From the NCBI GenBank assembly GCA_947630735.1, contig CANRIR010000002.1, forward strand, positions 1 to 64,000: a DNA stretch of 64,000 nucleotides, read 5' to 3'. A model generated the notes under the pieces. It ran no database searches, was not told the DNA's origin, and was given only the letters and a program-made list of their open reading frames with translations. Position 1 is the stretch's first letter. The number at the start of each line of letters is the position of its first letter. This DNA comes from an uncultured Marvinbryantia sp. (GTDB lineage: Bacteria > Bacillota > Clostridia > Lachnospirales > Lachnospiraceae). Below are positions 1-7,234 of this stretch, one piece after another. Both the position numbers and the translations under genes were made by a program.

Positions 1-72
1 GGACTTCCGAAGGTGCCGGCGGCGGAGCGCATCGACGTGGATGAGAACGGAAAGATTTCCGGGCTGTTCTAG
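1..72 (+). CDS. fhs: Formate--tetrahydrofolate ligase, C-terminal end only
   Basis: Only the last 23 codons are in the window; they end GLPKVPAAERIDV...GLF and a TAG stop. This resembles the C-terminus of formate-tetrahydrofolate ligases as I remember it. The enzyme makes 10-formyl-THF from formate, THF and ATP in the cytoplasm. The following genes, fchA and folD, catalyse the next steps of the same C1 pathway, which supports the call. The gene runs off the left edge, so nothing can be said about the rest of it. Confidence 0.75.
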   Translation, partial: GLPKVPAAERIDVDENGKISGLF

Positions 73-84
73 GAGGTAAGTGAC

Positions 85-714
85 ATGGGATTTTCAACGG
101 TACCTTGTAATGAATTTGTAGAAGTGCTGGCGTCCAAGGCCCCGGTGCCCGGCGGCGGCGGAGCGTCCGCGCTGGTGGGAGCCGTGGGTACGGCGCTTGG
201 AAACATGGTGGGGAGCCTCACGGTGGGCAAGAAAAAATATGCCGACGTGGAGGCCGAGATGATCGAGCTGAAGGCGAAATGCGACCAGCTCCAGAAGGAT
301 CTGCTGCGCCTCATCGAGCGCGACGCGGAAGTGTTCGAGCCGCTCTCAAAGGCCTACGGCATGCCGCGGGAGACCGAGGAGGAGAAGGCCGAGAAGGCGC
401 GCGTGATGGCCATTGTGCTCAAAGACGCGTGCTCCGTGCCCATGGAGATCATGGAAAAATGCTGCGAGGCCATCGACATCATCGCGGAATTTGCGGCGAA
501 GGGCTCCGCGCTCGCCATCAGCGACGCAGGCGTGGGCGTGGCTTTCTGTAAGGCGGCCTTAAAGGGAGCGAGCCTGAACGTATATATCAACACCAAGTCC
601 ATGGCGGACAAAGAACTGGCGTCGAGCCTGAACGCAAAATGCGACCGGATGCTGGAGGAGTACACCGCAAAGGCGGACAAGATCTTCGACAGCGTGCTCG
701 GCAGACTGAAATAG
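85..714 (+). CDS. fchA: Methenyltetrahydrofolate cyclohydrolase / cyclodeaminase family protein
   Basis: A 209-residue protein of the formimidoyl-THF cyclodeaminase fold, with the glycine-rich motif PGGGGASALVGA near residue 23 and otherwise mostly helical sequence. It is the stand-alone domain, without the formiminotransferase half seen in animals. In clostridia this family hydrolyses 5,10-methenyl-THF to 10-formyl-THF or deaminates formimino-THF. It starts 13 bp after fhs with a strong AGGAGG site and is followed 18 bp later by folD. Because the neighbouring FolD lacks cyclohydrolase residues, cyclohydrolase is the likelier activity here; that is inference. Confidence 0.85.
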   Translation: MGFSTVPCNEFVEVLASKAPVPGGGGASALVGAVGTALGNMVGSLTVGKKKYADVEAEMIELKAKCDQLQKDLLRLIERDAEVFEPLSKAYGMPRETEEEKAEKARVMAIVLKDACSVPMEIMEKCCEAIDIIAEFAAKGSALAISDAGVGVAFCKAALKGASLNVYINTKSMADKELASSLNAKCDRMLEEYTAKADKIFDSVLGRLK

Positions 715-732
715 ATCACAGGAGGACAGATC

Positions 733-1581
733 ATGGCAAAACAATTATTGGGCAAGGAAGTGACGGCAGCCCTGAACGAGAGGATCAAGGCGAACGTGGC
801 GGCCTGCCAGGAAAAGGGAGTGAACCCCACTCTCTGCATTATCCGCGTGGGAGAAAATCCCAGCGACATCTCCTATGAAAAGGGCGCGACCAAGCGCTGC
901 GAGACCCTGGGCGTCGCCTGCGAGAAGATCCTTCTCCCGGAGGACGTCTCCCAGGAGGAGCTTCTGGCGACGATCGACAAAGTGAACAAGGATGCGCACA
1001 TTCACGGCGTGCTCCTGTTCCGCCCGCTTCCGAAGCATCTGGATCAGTCGGTCATCGAGAACGCGCTGGCTGCGGAAAAAGACGTGGACTGCATGACCGA
1101 TCTCTCCATGTCCGGCGTGTTTACCGGAAAGAAGATCGGCTTCCCGCCCTGCACCCCGCAGGCCTGCATGGAGATCCTGGATCACTACGGGATCGACTGC
1201 ACGGGCAAAAAAGCGGTGGTCATCGGCAGGAGCCTGGTGGTGGGCAAACCCGCCGCTATGATGCTCATTAAGAAGAATGCCACAGTGACTGTGTGCCACA
1301 CGAGAACCGTGGACATGCCCTCCGTGGCGAAAGAGGCGGACATCATCATCGTGGCCGCCGGCCGCGCAGGCGTGGTGGGCGCAGAGTATGTGAAGCCCGG
1401 CCAGGTAATCATTGACGTGGGCATCAACGTGAACGAGGAGGGCAAGCTGTGCGGCGATGTGGACTTTGCCGCGGTGGAGCCCGTCGTGGAGGCTATTACC
1501 CCGGTTCCGGGCGGCGTGGGAAGCGTTACCACGTCCGTTCTGGTAGGCCATGTGGCGGAGGCCGCCCTGCGCACGCTGTAA
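733..1581 (+). CDS. folD: FolD-type methylene-THF dehydrogenase, cyclohydrolase residues altered
   Basis: A 282-residue FolD-family protein with the Rossmann motif GRSLVVGKP (about residue 165) and the C-terminal ITPVPGGVG motif, so NAD(P)-dependent 5,10-methylene-THF dehydrogenase activity is expected. Aligned by eye with E. coli FolD, the catalytic Lys of YxxxK is Ala52 (YEKGA) and the catalytic Gln of VQLPLP is Phe96 (LFRPLP). The Asp of KDVD is kept. Loss of the Lys and Gln should remove the cyclohydrolase step, which fchA just upstream can supply. Start ATG follows AGGAGGA. It is the last gene of the C1 operon; a terminator-like hairpin follows. Confidence 0.93.
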   Translation: MAKQLLGKEVTAALNERIKANVAACQEKGVNPTLCIIRVGENPSDISYEKGATKRCETLGVACEKILLPEDVSQEELLATIDKVNKDAHIHGVLLFRPLPKHLDQSVIENALAAEKDVDCMTDLSMSGVFTGKKIGFPPCTPQACMEILDHYGIDCTGKKAVVIGRSLVVGKPAAMMLIKKNATVTVCHTRTVDMPSVAKEADIIIVAAGRAGVVGAEYVKPGQVIIDVGINVNEEGKLCGDVDFAAVEPVVEAITPVPGGVGSVTTSVLVGHVAEAALRTL

Positions 1582-1650
1582 GGAGCGGCAGGGGCGCGGA
1601 TGCGCGCAGATCTTTAAGATTCACTTAATTCTTTGGAATATTGTGGAAAG

Positions 1651-1701
1651 AAGGACCGCGATGTGCTATGCTGGCAAAAGATGGCGCGCGCGGTCCTTTT
1701 T
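1651..1701 (+). terminator. Terminator-like hairpin after folD, with a promoter-like loop
   Basis: AAGGACCGCG (1651-1660) pairs with CGCGGTCCTT (1689-1698), ten base pairs followed by a short T run to 1701. The 28-nt loop is long for an intrinsic terminator. It contains an extended -10 element, TGC-TATGCT (1664-1672), which could start transcription of the response regulator at about 1679. Transcripts from there would lack the left arm and escape the hairpin. I see no good -35 at standard spacing. Confidence 0.45.
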
Positions 1702-1730
1702 GCGGGCGCGAGATAGGAGGAGACCTGCCC

Positions 1731-2405
1731 GTGACCTATAAGATCCTGATCGTGGAGGACGACCGCGTGATCGCGGAACAGATCCGCGTGTATTTAAATT
1801 CGTTTGGCTACGACGCCAGAAGCACAGAAGACTTTGCGGCCGTGACGGCCCAGTTCGCGAAATTCCAGCCGCAGCTGGTGCTGATGGACATTTCCCTGCC
1901 CTTTTACAACGGCTATTACTGGTGCGCCGAGATCCGGAAGCTCTCCAAGGTGCCGGTGGTCTTTCTCTCCTCGGCGTCCGACAATATGAACGTCGTGATG
2001 GCGGTCAACTACGGGGCGGACGACTTTATCGCAAAGCCCTTCGACCTGGACATCCTCTCGGCCAAGATCAGGGCCATTCTCCGGCGCGCCTATGACTTCG
2101 GGGGCCAGACGAGCCTTCTGGAGCACCGGGGAGCCGTTTTGAACCTGGACGACGGCGTTCTGACCTGCCGGGACAGGCGGGTGGAGCTTACCAAAAATGA
2201 GTTCCGCATCCTGCAGACGCTCCTGGAGAACAAGGGGAAGACCGTGACGAGGGACACCCTGATGGCCCGTCTCTGGGAGAGCGACAGCTTCGTGGACGAC
2301 AACACCCTGACGGTAAACGTGACCAGGCTGCGCAAAAAGCTGGAGCAGGCGGGCCTGTATGATTTTATCGCGACAAAGAAGGGGATGGGCTATCTTGTGG
2401 AGTGA
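1731..2405 (+). CDS. bceR: BceR-type OmpR/PhoB response regulator
   Basis: About 224 residues: a receiver domain with the acidic pair EDD, phosphoacceptor Asp in LVLMDISLP, Ser in VVFLSSAS and Lys in IAKPFD, followed by an OmpR-type winged helix (RRVELTKNEFRIL...VTRLRKKL). GTG at 1731 is preferred over the upstream ATG at 1641 because GGAGGAG at 1716-1722 sits at the right distance and the receiver begins at once (MTYKILIVEDD). It overlaps the next gene, a short-sensor histidine kinase, and an ABC transporter follows. That is the BceRS-BceAB arrangement, which in Bacillus and relatives answers cell-wall-active peptides such as bacitracin. Confidence 0.9.
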   Translation: MTYKILIVEDDRVIAEQIRVYLNSFGYDARSTEDFAAVTAQFAKFQPQLVLMDISLPFYNGYYWCAEIRKLSKVPVVFLSSASDNMNVVMAVNYGADDFIAKPFDLDILSAKIRAILRRAYDFGGQTSLLEHRGAVLNLDDGVLTCRDRRVELTKNEFRILQTLLENKGKTVTRDTLMARLWESDSFVDDNTLTVNVTRLRKKLEQAGLYDFIATKKGMGYLVE

Positions 2406-3381
2406 AGTGCTGGCCGGGTACGGCAGGCGTATCTGGAAAAGTGTATGTGTGATCCTGCTGTTTTTTCTGTGCTTCGGACTGGTGCACATTCTGTCCCGCC
2501 AGCCGGTTTCCGTGGAGGCGACGGGGTATGCGGCGCTGCTTGCGGCCGCCTTCGGGGCGGTGCTGCTGGCGTTTGACCTTCGCCGTTACGCCGAAAACTG
2601 CCGGAGGATCCGAATGATGGCGTCCCGGCCGGAGTGCCTGCAGGAGGAGCTCCCGAAGGCGGCGGACGCGCTGGAGGAGGCGTACCAGGAGCTTGTGCGC
2701 GAACTCTGCCGGCAGAACAGCGCGCTGAAAGATGCTTCCGAGCGGGAACACCGGGAGCTGACCGACTATTTTACCCTCTGGACGCACCAGATCAAGACGC
2801 CCATATCGGCCATGCGGCTGCTCCTACAGAACGACGGCGGGGAACACGCGGACGCGCTCGCGCTGGAGCTGTTCCAGATCGAGCAGTACACGGACATGAC
2901 ATTGCAGTATCTGCGCCTCGGCAGCCCGGCGAACGATCTCGTGCTGAACAGGTACAGCCTGGACGACATTGTCCGCCAGGCCCTGCGCAAATACGCCAGG
3001 GTGTTTATCGGGCGGAAGATCGCGGTGGATTTCCGGGAGACAGACCTTCAGGTGCTGACGGACGAAAAATGGATGGTGTTCGTGGTGGGGCAGATCCTCT
3101 CCAACGCCCTGAAATATACGGACCGCGGAACCGTCTCCATCTGCGCCCAGGGGGAGGAGCTTGTGATCGAGGACACCGGCATCGGCATCCGGGCGGAGGA
3201 TCTCCCCCGCATTTTTGAGAAGGGCTACACCGGGTTCAACGGCAGGATGGATAAAAAAGCCACGGGGCTCGGCCTGTATCTGTGCAGGATGGTGTGCGAC
3301 AGGCTGGGGTGCGCGATCCGCGTGGAGTCCGAGCCGAAGGCGGGGACGAAAGTGAAAATACTTTTCCTTACAAAAGTGTAA
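2395..3381 (+). CDS. bceS: BceS-type intramembrane-sensing histidine kinase
   Basis: About 328 residues: two N-terminal membrane helices with almost no extracellular loop, a coiled linker, the H-box WTHQIKTPI (phosphoacceptor His), the N-box ILSNALKYTD and G-boxes DTGIGI and ATGLGLYLCR. The missing sensor loop is typical of kinases that read the state of a partner BceAB transporter. The start is uncertain: TTG 2395 overlaps the regulator and has AAGGGG upstream; ATG 2359 and GTG 2407 are also in frame. The stop codon lies inside the putative BceR operator. Confidence 0.88.
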   Translation: MWSEVLAGYGRRIWKSVCVILLFFLCFGLVHILSRQPVSVEATGYAALLAAAFGAVLLAFDLRRYAENCRRIRMMASRPECLQEELPKAADALEEAYQELVRELCRQNSALKDASEREHRELTDYFTLWTHQIKTPISAMRLLLQNDGGEHADALALELFQIEQYTDMTLQYLRLGSPANDLVLNRYSLDDIVRQALRKYARVFIGRKIAVDFRETDLQVLTDEKWMVFVVGQILSNALKYTDRGTVSICAQGEELVIEDTGIGIRAEDLPRIFEKGYTGFNGRMDKKATGLGLYLCRMVCDRLGCAIRVESEPKAGTKVKILFLTKV

Positions 3382-3401
3382 GAAATGGCGGGAAAATGTA
3401 A
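3368..3401 (+). promoter_or_regulatory. BceR-like operator upstream of the transporter genes
   Basis: TTACA-AAAG-TGTAA (3368-3381) is a perfect inverted repeat of the form TNACA-N4-TGTAA, the layout I recall for BceR-like regulators. A second TGTAAGA half-site starts at 3397, exactly 20 bp after the TGTAAGA at 3377, so both face the same side of the helix. A possible -10, TATGAT, is at 3435-3440, and the ATPase gene starts at 3488. The primary site overlaps the kinase stop codon. Confidence 0.6.
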
Positions 3402-3487
3402 GACCGGGCTATGGCAGCGCATTTTTCCCTGTTCTATGATGGGCATGCCGGGAAGAAACCCGCGCAGCATAGAAGGAGGAGAAGAAC

Positions 3488-4255
3488 ATGTCATTGCTGG
3501 AAGTTACACAATTGCGAAAAGTATACGCCACACGCTTTGCCGGGAGCCAGGTACAGGCCCTTCGAAGCGTCACTTTCTCCGTGGAGCCCGGGGAGTTCGT
3601 GGCCATCATGGGGGAATCCGGCTCCGGGAAGACCACGCTTTTAAATATCCTGGCGGCCCTGGACAGGCCAACGGGCGGGGAGGTAAAGCTGAACGGCAGG
3701 AACCTGCAGTCCATCGGCGACCATGAGCTGGCCACGTTCCGCAGGGAGAACCTCGGGTTTGTCTTTCAGGATTTCAACCTGCTGGACACGTTTTCCGTGC
3801 GGGACAACATCCTGCTGCCCATGGTGCTGTCCGGCTGCAATTACCATCAGATGGAGGCGCGCCTGCATCCCATCGCGGAAAAGCTCGGCATCGCCGGATT
3901 ACTGGAAAAATTTCCCTACGAGATCTCCGGCGGGCAGAAGCAGAGGACGGCGGTGGCGCGCGCCCTGATCACCAACCCCAGCATCATTTTAGCCGACGAG
4001 CCCACGGGCGCGCTGGACTCCAGGGCGGCGGACAGCCTGATGGGACTTTTTTCCCGGATCAATGCGGACGGGCAGACCATTCTCATGGTAACGCACTCCA
4101 CGAAAGCGGCAAGCGCCGCAAAGAGGGTGCTCTTTATCAAGGACGGCGAGGTTTTCCACCAGCTGTACCGCGGGAACATGGGCAGCGACGAGATGTTTGA
4201 GAACATCTCCAACACGCTGACCGTTCTGATGATGGGCGGTGAGCGCCATGCCTAG
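3488..4255 (+). CDS. bceA: BceA-type ABC transporter ATPase
   Basis: 255 residues, a MacB/LolD-like ATPase: Walker A GESGSGKTT (about residue 43), Q-loop FQDFNLLDTF, signature SGGQKQR, Walker B ILADEPTGALDS and the H-loop VTHS. It drives a single large permease, encoded next with overlap. In the Bce family the pair removes antimicrobial peptides from lipid II-cycle intermediates and signals flux to the kinase. A strong GGAGGAG site precedes the ATG. The operator at 3368-3401 suggests control by the upstream regulator. Confidence 0.92.
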   Translation: MSLLEVTQLRKVYATRFAGSQVQALRSVTFSVEPGEFVAIMGESGSGKTTLLNILAALDRPTGGEVKLNGRNLQSIGDHELATFRRENLGFVFQDFNLLDTFSVRDNILLPMVLSGCNYHQMEARLHPIAEKLGIAGLLEKFPYEISGGQKQRTAVARALITNPSIILADEPTGALDSRAADSLMGLFSRINADGQTILMVTHSTKAASAAKRVLFIKDGEVFHQLYRGNMGSDEMFENISNTLTVLMMGGERHA

Positions 4256-6227
4256 GGGACTGTACCGCAGGATGGCTGTCGTGAATATCCGCGGCAGCCG
4301 CAGGTTTTACCTTCCGTTTTTGTTTACCGTGCTCATGACGGTATCGATGTTTTACAGTATGTGCAGCATCAGCGCAAACCCGGCCTTTGAGAGCTCCGTC
4401 ACGGTGTCGGAGATCCTGCGGTTCGGGACCGGCGTGCTGGGCATCTTCGCCTGCATTTTTCTCTTTTACACCAACAGCTTTCTGATGAAGCGCAGAAAGA
4501 GAGAGCTGGGGCTTTACCAGGTGCTGGGGCTGGAAAAGAGGCATATCGCGCGCATTCTTTTCTGGGAGACAGCCCTGCTGGGCTTTCTCGGCACCGCGGG
4601 CGGACTGGTGCTTGGGCTTCTTCTGGACCGCCTGATGTTTCTGGTCGTCCTGTGGATCTTCCGCTACCCGGTCAGCACGCAGTATGCCGTTTTCCCGTCC
4701 GCCGTCGCCCGGACGGCGCTGCTGTTTGCAATTCTCTTCGCGCTGCTCTTTTGCAGCAACGTGCTTTCCATTCGGAAAGCCACGGCCATAGAGCTTTTGA
4801 ACAGCAAGAGCGCGGGGGAGAGGGAGCCGCGCGTAAAATGGGCGATCGCCGTGCTGGGGTTTGCGTGCCTGGCCGCCGGATATTACCTGGCCCTCTCCGT
4901 GACCAACCTGATGGCGGCCTTAACCGTGCTGTTCGCGGCGGTGCTTCTGGTCATGGCGGGCACGTACTGCCTGTTCCTTGCGGGCTGCACGGCCATTTTG
5001 AAGATGCTGAAAAAGCGCAGGAAGTATTATTACCGCGCCGACCATTTCGCGGCGGTGTCCGGCCTGCTCTACCGCATGAAGCAGAATGCGGTGGGCCTTG
5101 CGAATATCTGCATCCTCTCCACGGGCGTGCTGCTGGTGCTGTCCACCACAGTGTGCCTCTACGCCGGCATCCGGGAGATCTTGGAGGTGCGCTTTCCGAA
5201 GGAGATCTCGGTGCGGTACGACGACAGCACGGCGGCGGAAAACGAGGCGCTCCTTTCCCTGGTGCAGGACACGGCGCGCGATGAAAAGGCTGTGCTCCTG
5301 GACCTGCGGGGGTACCGGAACCTCTCCGTGACCATGGAACGCCAGGGGGACGATTTTGTGCCCATCGATGAGCACAGCACAAAGTGGAAGAACCTGGCGG
5401 CCCTGAATTTTCTGACGGCGCAGGACTATGAGCGCCTGAGCGGAAATTCCCTCCATCTGGAAAAGGGCGAGGCGGCCATCTGCACGGCAAAGGGAAGAGC
5501 GCCCAGGGATTTTTCCTTCGCGGGGGAGCACTTTGACGTGGCCGAGGAGCTGGCGGATTTCCCCGTGGAAAACGGATATGCCTATATGACGGCGAACTGG
5601 CTGAACGTGGTGGTGGCGGACGACGCGGAGCTTGAGCGCATCGACGCGCTTCAGAAGAGCGTCTACCGGGACATGGCCGCGAGCGTGCTGGAGTATAACC
5701 TGTCCTTCAATGTGCAGGGCGGGGAGGAGGCGTCGCTCGCCTTTTACCGGGCGCTTGCGGATGCCGTCCTGGCCCATGCGGACAGCATAAAGACACCGTC
5801 CGTGTCCTGCCGGTACCAGTTCCGTGAGGAAGTGTACACCCTCTACGGCAGCATGCTGTTTCTGGGGATCTATCTGGGGTGCATGTTCCTCGCGGCGACG
5901 GTGCTCATCATCTATTATAAGCAGATCAGCGAGGGGTACGAGGACCGGGAGCGCTATGTGATCATGCAGAAGGTTGGGATGGACAGGCGGGAGATCAAAA
6001 AGAGCATCCGCAGCCAGATGCGCGCGCTGTTTTTCCTGCCGCTCGCCACGGCCCTTGTGCACTGCCTTGCGGCCTTCCACATCATGACGAAAGTGATGGA
6101 GGGCTTCTACATGAACAATGTGCGCATGTTCGCCCTCGTGACGCTGGCGGTGGCGGGGATCTTTACCCTGGTGTATTTCCTGGTGTTCCGCGTCACGTCG
6201 CGGACGTATTACCGCATTGTGAGCTGA
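4248..6227 (+). CDS. bceB: BceB-type FtsX-domain permease
   Basis: About 659 residues with roughly ten predicted membrane helices, FtsX domains near both ends and a large hydrophilic, presumably extracellular region at about residues 310-525. This is the BceB layout, where that domain gives substrate and signalling specificity. ATG 4248 gives the family-like start MPRGLYRRMAVVNIRGSRR; GTG 4239 is three codons upstream. It overlaps bceA by 8 bp. It closes the four-gene module; the peptide it recognises cannot be read from the sequence. Confidence 0.88.
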   Translation: MPRGLYRRMAVVNIRGSRRFYLPFLFTVLMTVSMFYSMCSISANPAFESSVTVSEILRFGTGVLGIFACIFLFYTNSFLMKRRKRELGLYQVLGLEKRHIARILFWETALLGFLGTAGGLVLGLLLDRLMFLVVLWIFRYPVSTQYAVFPSAVARTALLFAILFALLFCSNVLSIRKATAIELLNSKSAGEREPRVKWAIAVLGFACLAAGYYLALSVTNLMAALTVLFAAVLLVMAGTYCLFLAGCTAILKMLKKRRKYYYRADHFAAVSGLLYRMKQNAVGLANICILSTGVLLVLSTTVCLYAGIREILEVRFPKEISVRYDDSTAAENEALLSLVQDTARDEKAVLLDLRGYRNLSVTMERQGDDFVPIDEHSTKWKNLAALNFLTAQDYERLSGNSLHLEKGEAAICTAKGRAPRDFSFAGEHFDVAEELADFPVENGYAYMTANWLNVVVADDAELERIDALQKSVYRDMAASVLEYNLSFNVQGGEEASLAFYRALADAVLAHADSIKTPSVSCRYQFREEVYTLYGSMLFLGIYLGCMFLAATVLIIYYKQISEGYEDRERYVIMQKVGMDRREIKKSIRSQMRALFFLPLATALVHCLAAFHIMTKVMEGFYMNNVRMFALVTLAVAGIFTLVYFLVFRVTSRTYYRIVS

Positions 6228-6293
6228 ACGCAGCATATCAGCGCATGACAATGAGGATATATACCCTATTGCAGGCAGAAAGGGGGTGAACCG

Positions 6294-6581
6294 ATGCCGG
6301 AAGTGCTGGTGTGGATATTGGCGGCGTATTTTGCCGCGATCAATCTCGCGGCGTTTATCGCTTTCGGGGTGGATAAGCGCCGGGCGATAAAGGATAAGTG
6401 GCGCATCCGCGAGAGAACCCTGCTTTTCTTAGCCGCTCTGGGCGGATCTTTGGGAGCCCTGGCGGGGATGCGGCTGTTTCATCACAAGACCCTGAAGAAA
6501 AAATTTTCCGTTGTGGTGCCGGCCATCCTCTTTTTGCAGCTGCTGGCGGCCGCGTGTGTGTGGTATACACTGAAAAGATAA
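6294..6581 (+). CDS. DUF1294 small membrane protein
   Basis: 95 residues with three hydrophobic segments and the DUF1294 signature: FGVDKRRA after the first helix, WRIRERTLL, then GGSLGALAGMRLFHHKT. The family has no established function. An AAAGGGGGTG site precedes the ATG. It lies 66 bp after the permease gene and may be read through from it. The 110 nt after it show no clear gene or terminator before the riboswitch promoter. Confidence 0.85.
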   Translation: MPEVLVWILAAYFAAINLAAFIAFGVDKRRAIKDKWRIRERTLLFLAALGGSLGALAGMRLFHHKTLKKKFSVVVPAILFLQLLAAACVWYTLKR

Positions 6582-6656
6582 AAAAGCCCTTTGAAAAGAG
6601 TGCTCCGCAAAAAAGAGTTTTCCACAAACTGGAAGCGGTCTTTCATAGAAATTGTG

Positions 6657-6685
6657 TTGACAAACCGCCCGGCGCACACTATACT
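6657..6685 (+). promoter_or_regulatory. Sigma-A promoter of the riboswitch RNA
   Basis: TTGACA (6657-6662), a 17-bp spacer and TATACT (6680-6685) form a near-consensus vegetative promoter. Transcription should begin near 6692, about 20 nt before the first helix of the cobalamin aptamer. It is one of the two best-matching promoters I find in the window. Confidence 0.85.
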
Positions 6686-6710
6686 GTACTTGTGTAGTTG
6701 AATATTGCTG

Positions 6711-6878
6711 TATCAAGTGCAGGATGAGATCATTTGTCCTGAAGAGGGAATTGGGTGGGAATCCCAAACGAGCCGGTCACTGTGATCAGGGGGCGATCCC
6801 CGAAAATGCCATTGCGCCGCCCATGGCGCGAGAAGGCGGGGAGCGTCGATGCCTGTCAGTCAGGAAACCTGCTTGATA
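6711..6878 (+). promoter_or_regulatory. Cobalamin (B12) riboswitch aptamer
   Basis: Conserved cobalamin aptamer segments occur in order: AAGAGGGAA (6734-6742), a GGTGGGAATCC-type hairpin, a CCGGTCACTGTGAT core, GGGGGCGATCCCC, ATGCCATTG, GAAGGCGGGGAGC and the B12 box AGTCAGGAAACCTGC (6858-6872). P1 closes with TATCAAG (6711-6717) and CTTGATA (6872-6878). The class is normally found upstream of B12 synthesis, transport or B12-independent isozyme genes; no such gene is downstream here. Whether it binds adenosyl- or aquo/methylcobalamin is not decided. Confidence 0.88.
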
Positions 6879-7063
6879 TATGAGATGTGCTCCTGGATCA
6901 AGCGCAAACATCCAACCGGATCCGGCGGATCCGTAACCGCGGCTGAATGGGTGAACAGCCGCAAGCAGTATGATGGATGTATCTCTTAGCAACGAGAGTA
7001 CACAGATACCTCCTTCATACCGTCCATTTCGGCCCGGGTTGCCGAAAATAAGCGGGATGATGG

Positions 7064-7094
7064 CCCGGCAGTCTCACGGCTGCCGGGTTTTTTT
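7064..7094 (+). terminator. Intrinsic terminator of the riboswitch RNA
   Basis: CCCGGCAG (7064-7071) pairs perfectly with CTGCCGGG (7080-7087) around an 8-nt loop and is followed by seven T residues (7088-7094). It separates the riboswitch RNA from the mannosidase promoter. Confidence 0.9.
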
Positions 7095-7141
7095 GACGGG
7101 AAATCTTTTTGTAAAAACTGCCGCCGGGCAAGAAAAAGCGA

Positions 7142-7170
7142 TTGTAAATCTGAAGGGAAACTGCTACAAT
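7142..7170 (+). promoter_or_regulatory. Promoter of the beta-mannosidase gene
   Basis: TTGTAA (7142-7147), 17 bp, TACAAT (7165-7170). It lies after the terminator at 7064-7094 and 64 bp before the mannosidase start, so the enzyme can be expressed independently of the riboswitch. Confidence 0.7.
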
Positions 7171-7234
7171 AAGGCGGAAGCAAAACGGACGGCCTGGATT
7201 TCCAGGCGGGACAAATGAAAGGAAGTGTGTGCGC

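Larger units (their letters stand above)
6692..7094 (+). ncRNA. Structured RNA: cobalamin riboswitch plus non-coding tail
   Basis: A self-contained transcription unit of about 400 nt: promoter at 6657-6685, aptamer at 6711-6878, structured tail at 6879-7020 and terminator at 7064-7094. The tail holds a CGGATCC/GGATCCG hairpin (6917-6933), a GCGGCTG/CAGCCGC hairpin (6939-6962) and a long imperfect hairpin (6968-7020: GTATGA/TCATAC, GGA/TCC, GTATCT/AGATAC). An open frame from 6970 has no Shine-Dalgarno and runs through the terminator, so I do not call it a gene. The following mannosidase gene has its own promoter. The likely product is an RNA, perhaps one that binds a protein or a target mRNA. 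Confidence 0.6.

Noticed and set aside
6917-7020. ANTAR-type twin hairpins as in EutX/Rli55
   Set aside because: The hairpin loops (GGC, a 10-nt loop, and an 8-nt inner loop) do not show two neighbouring hexaloops with A at position 1 and G at position 4. A structure search could overturn this.
6970-7218. Possible 82-residue protein in the riboswitch RNA
   Set aside because: No Shine-Dalgarno, ATG lies inside the long hairpin, and the frame reads through the terminator and into the mannosidase promoter.
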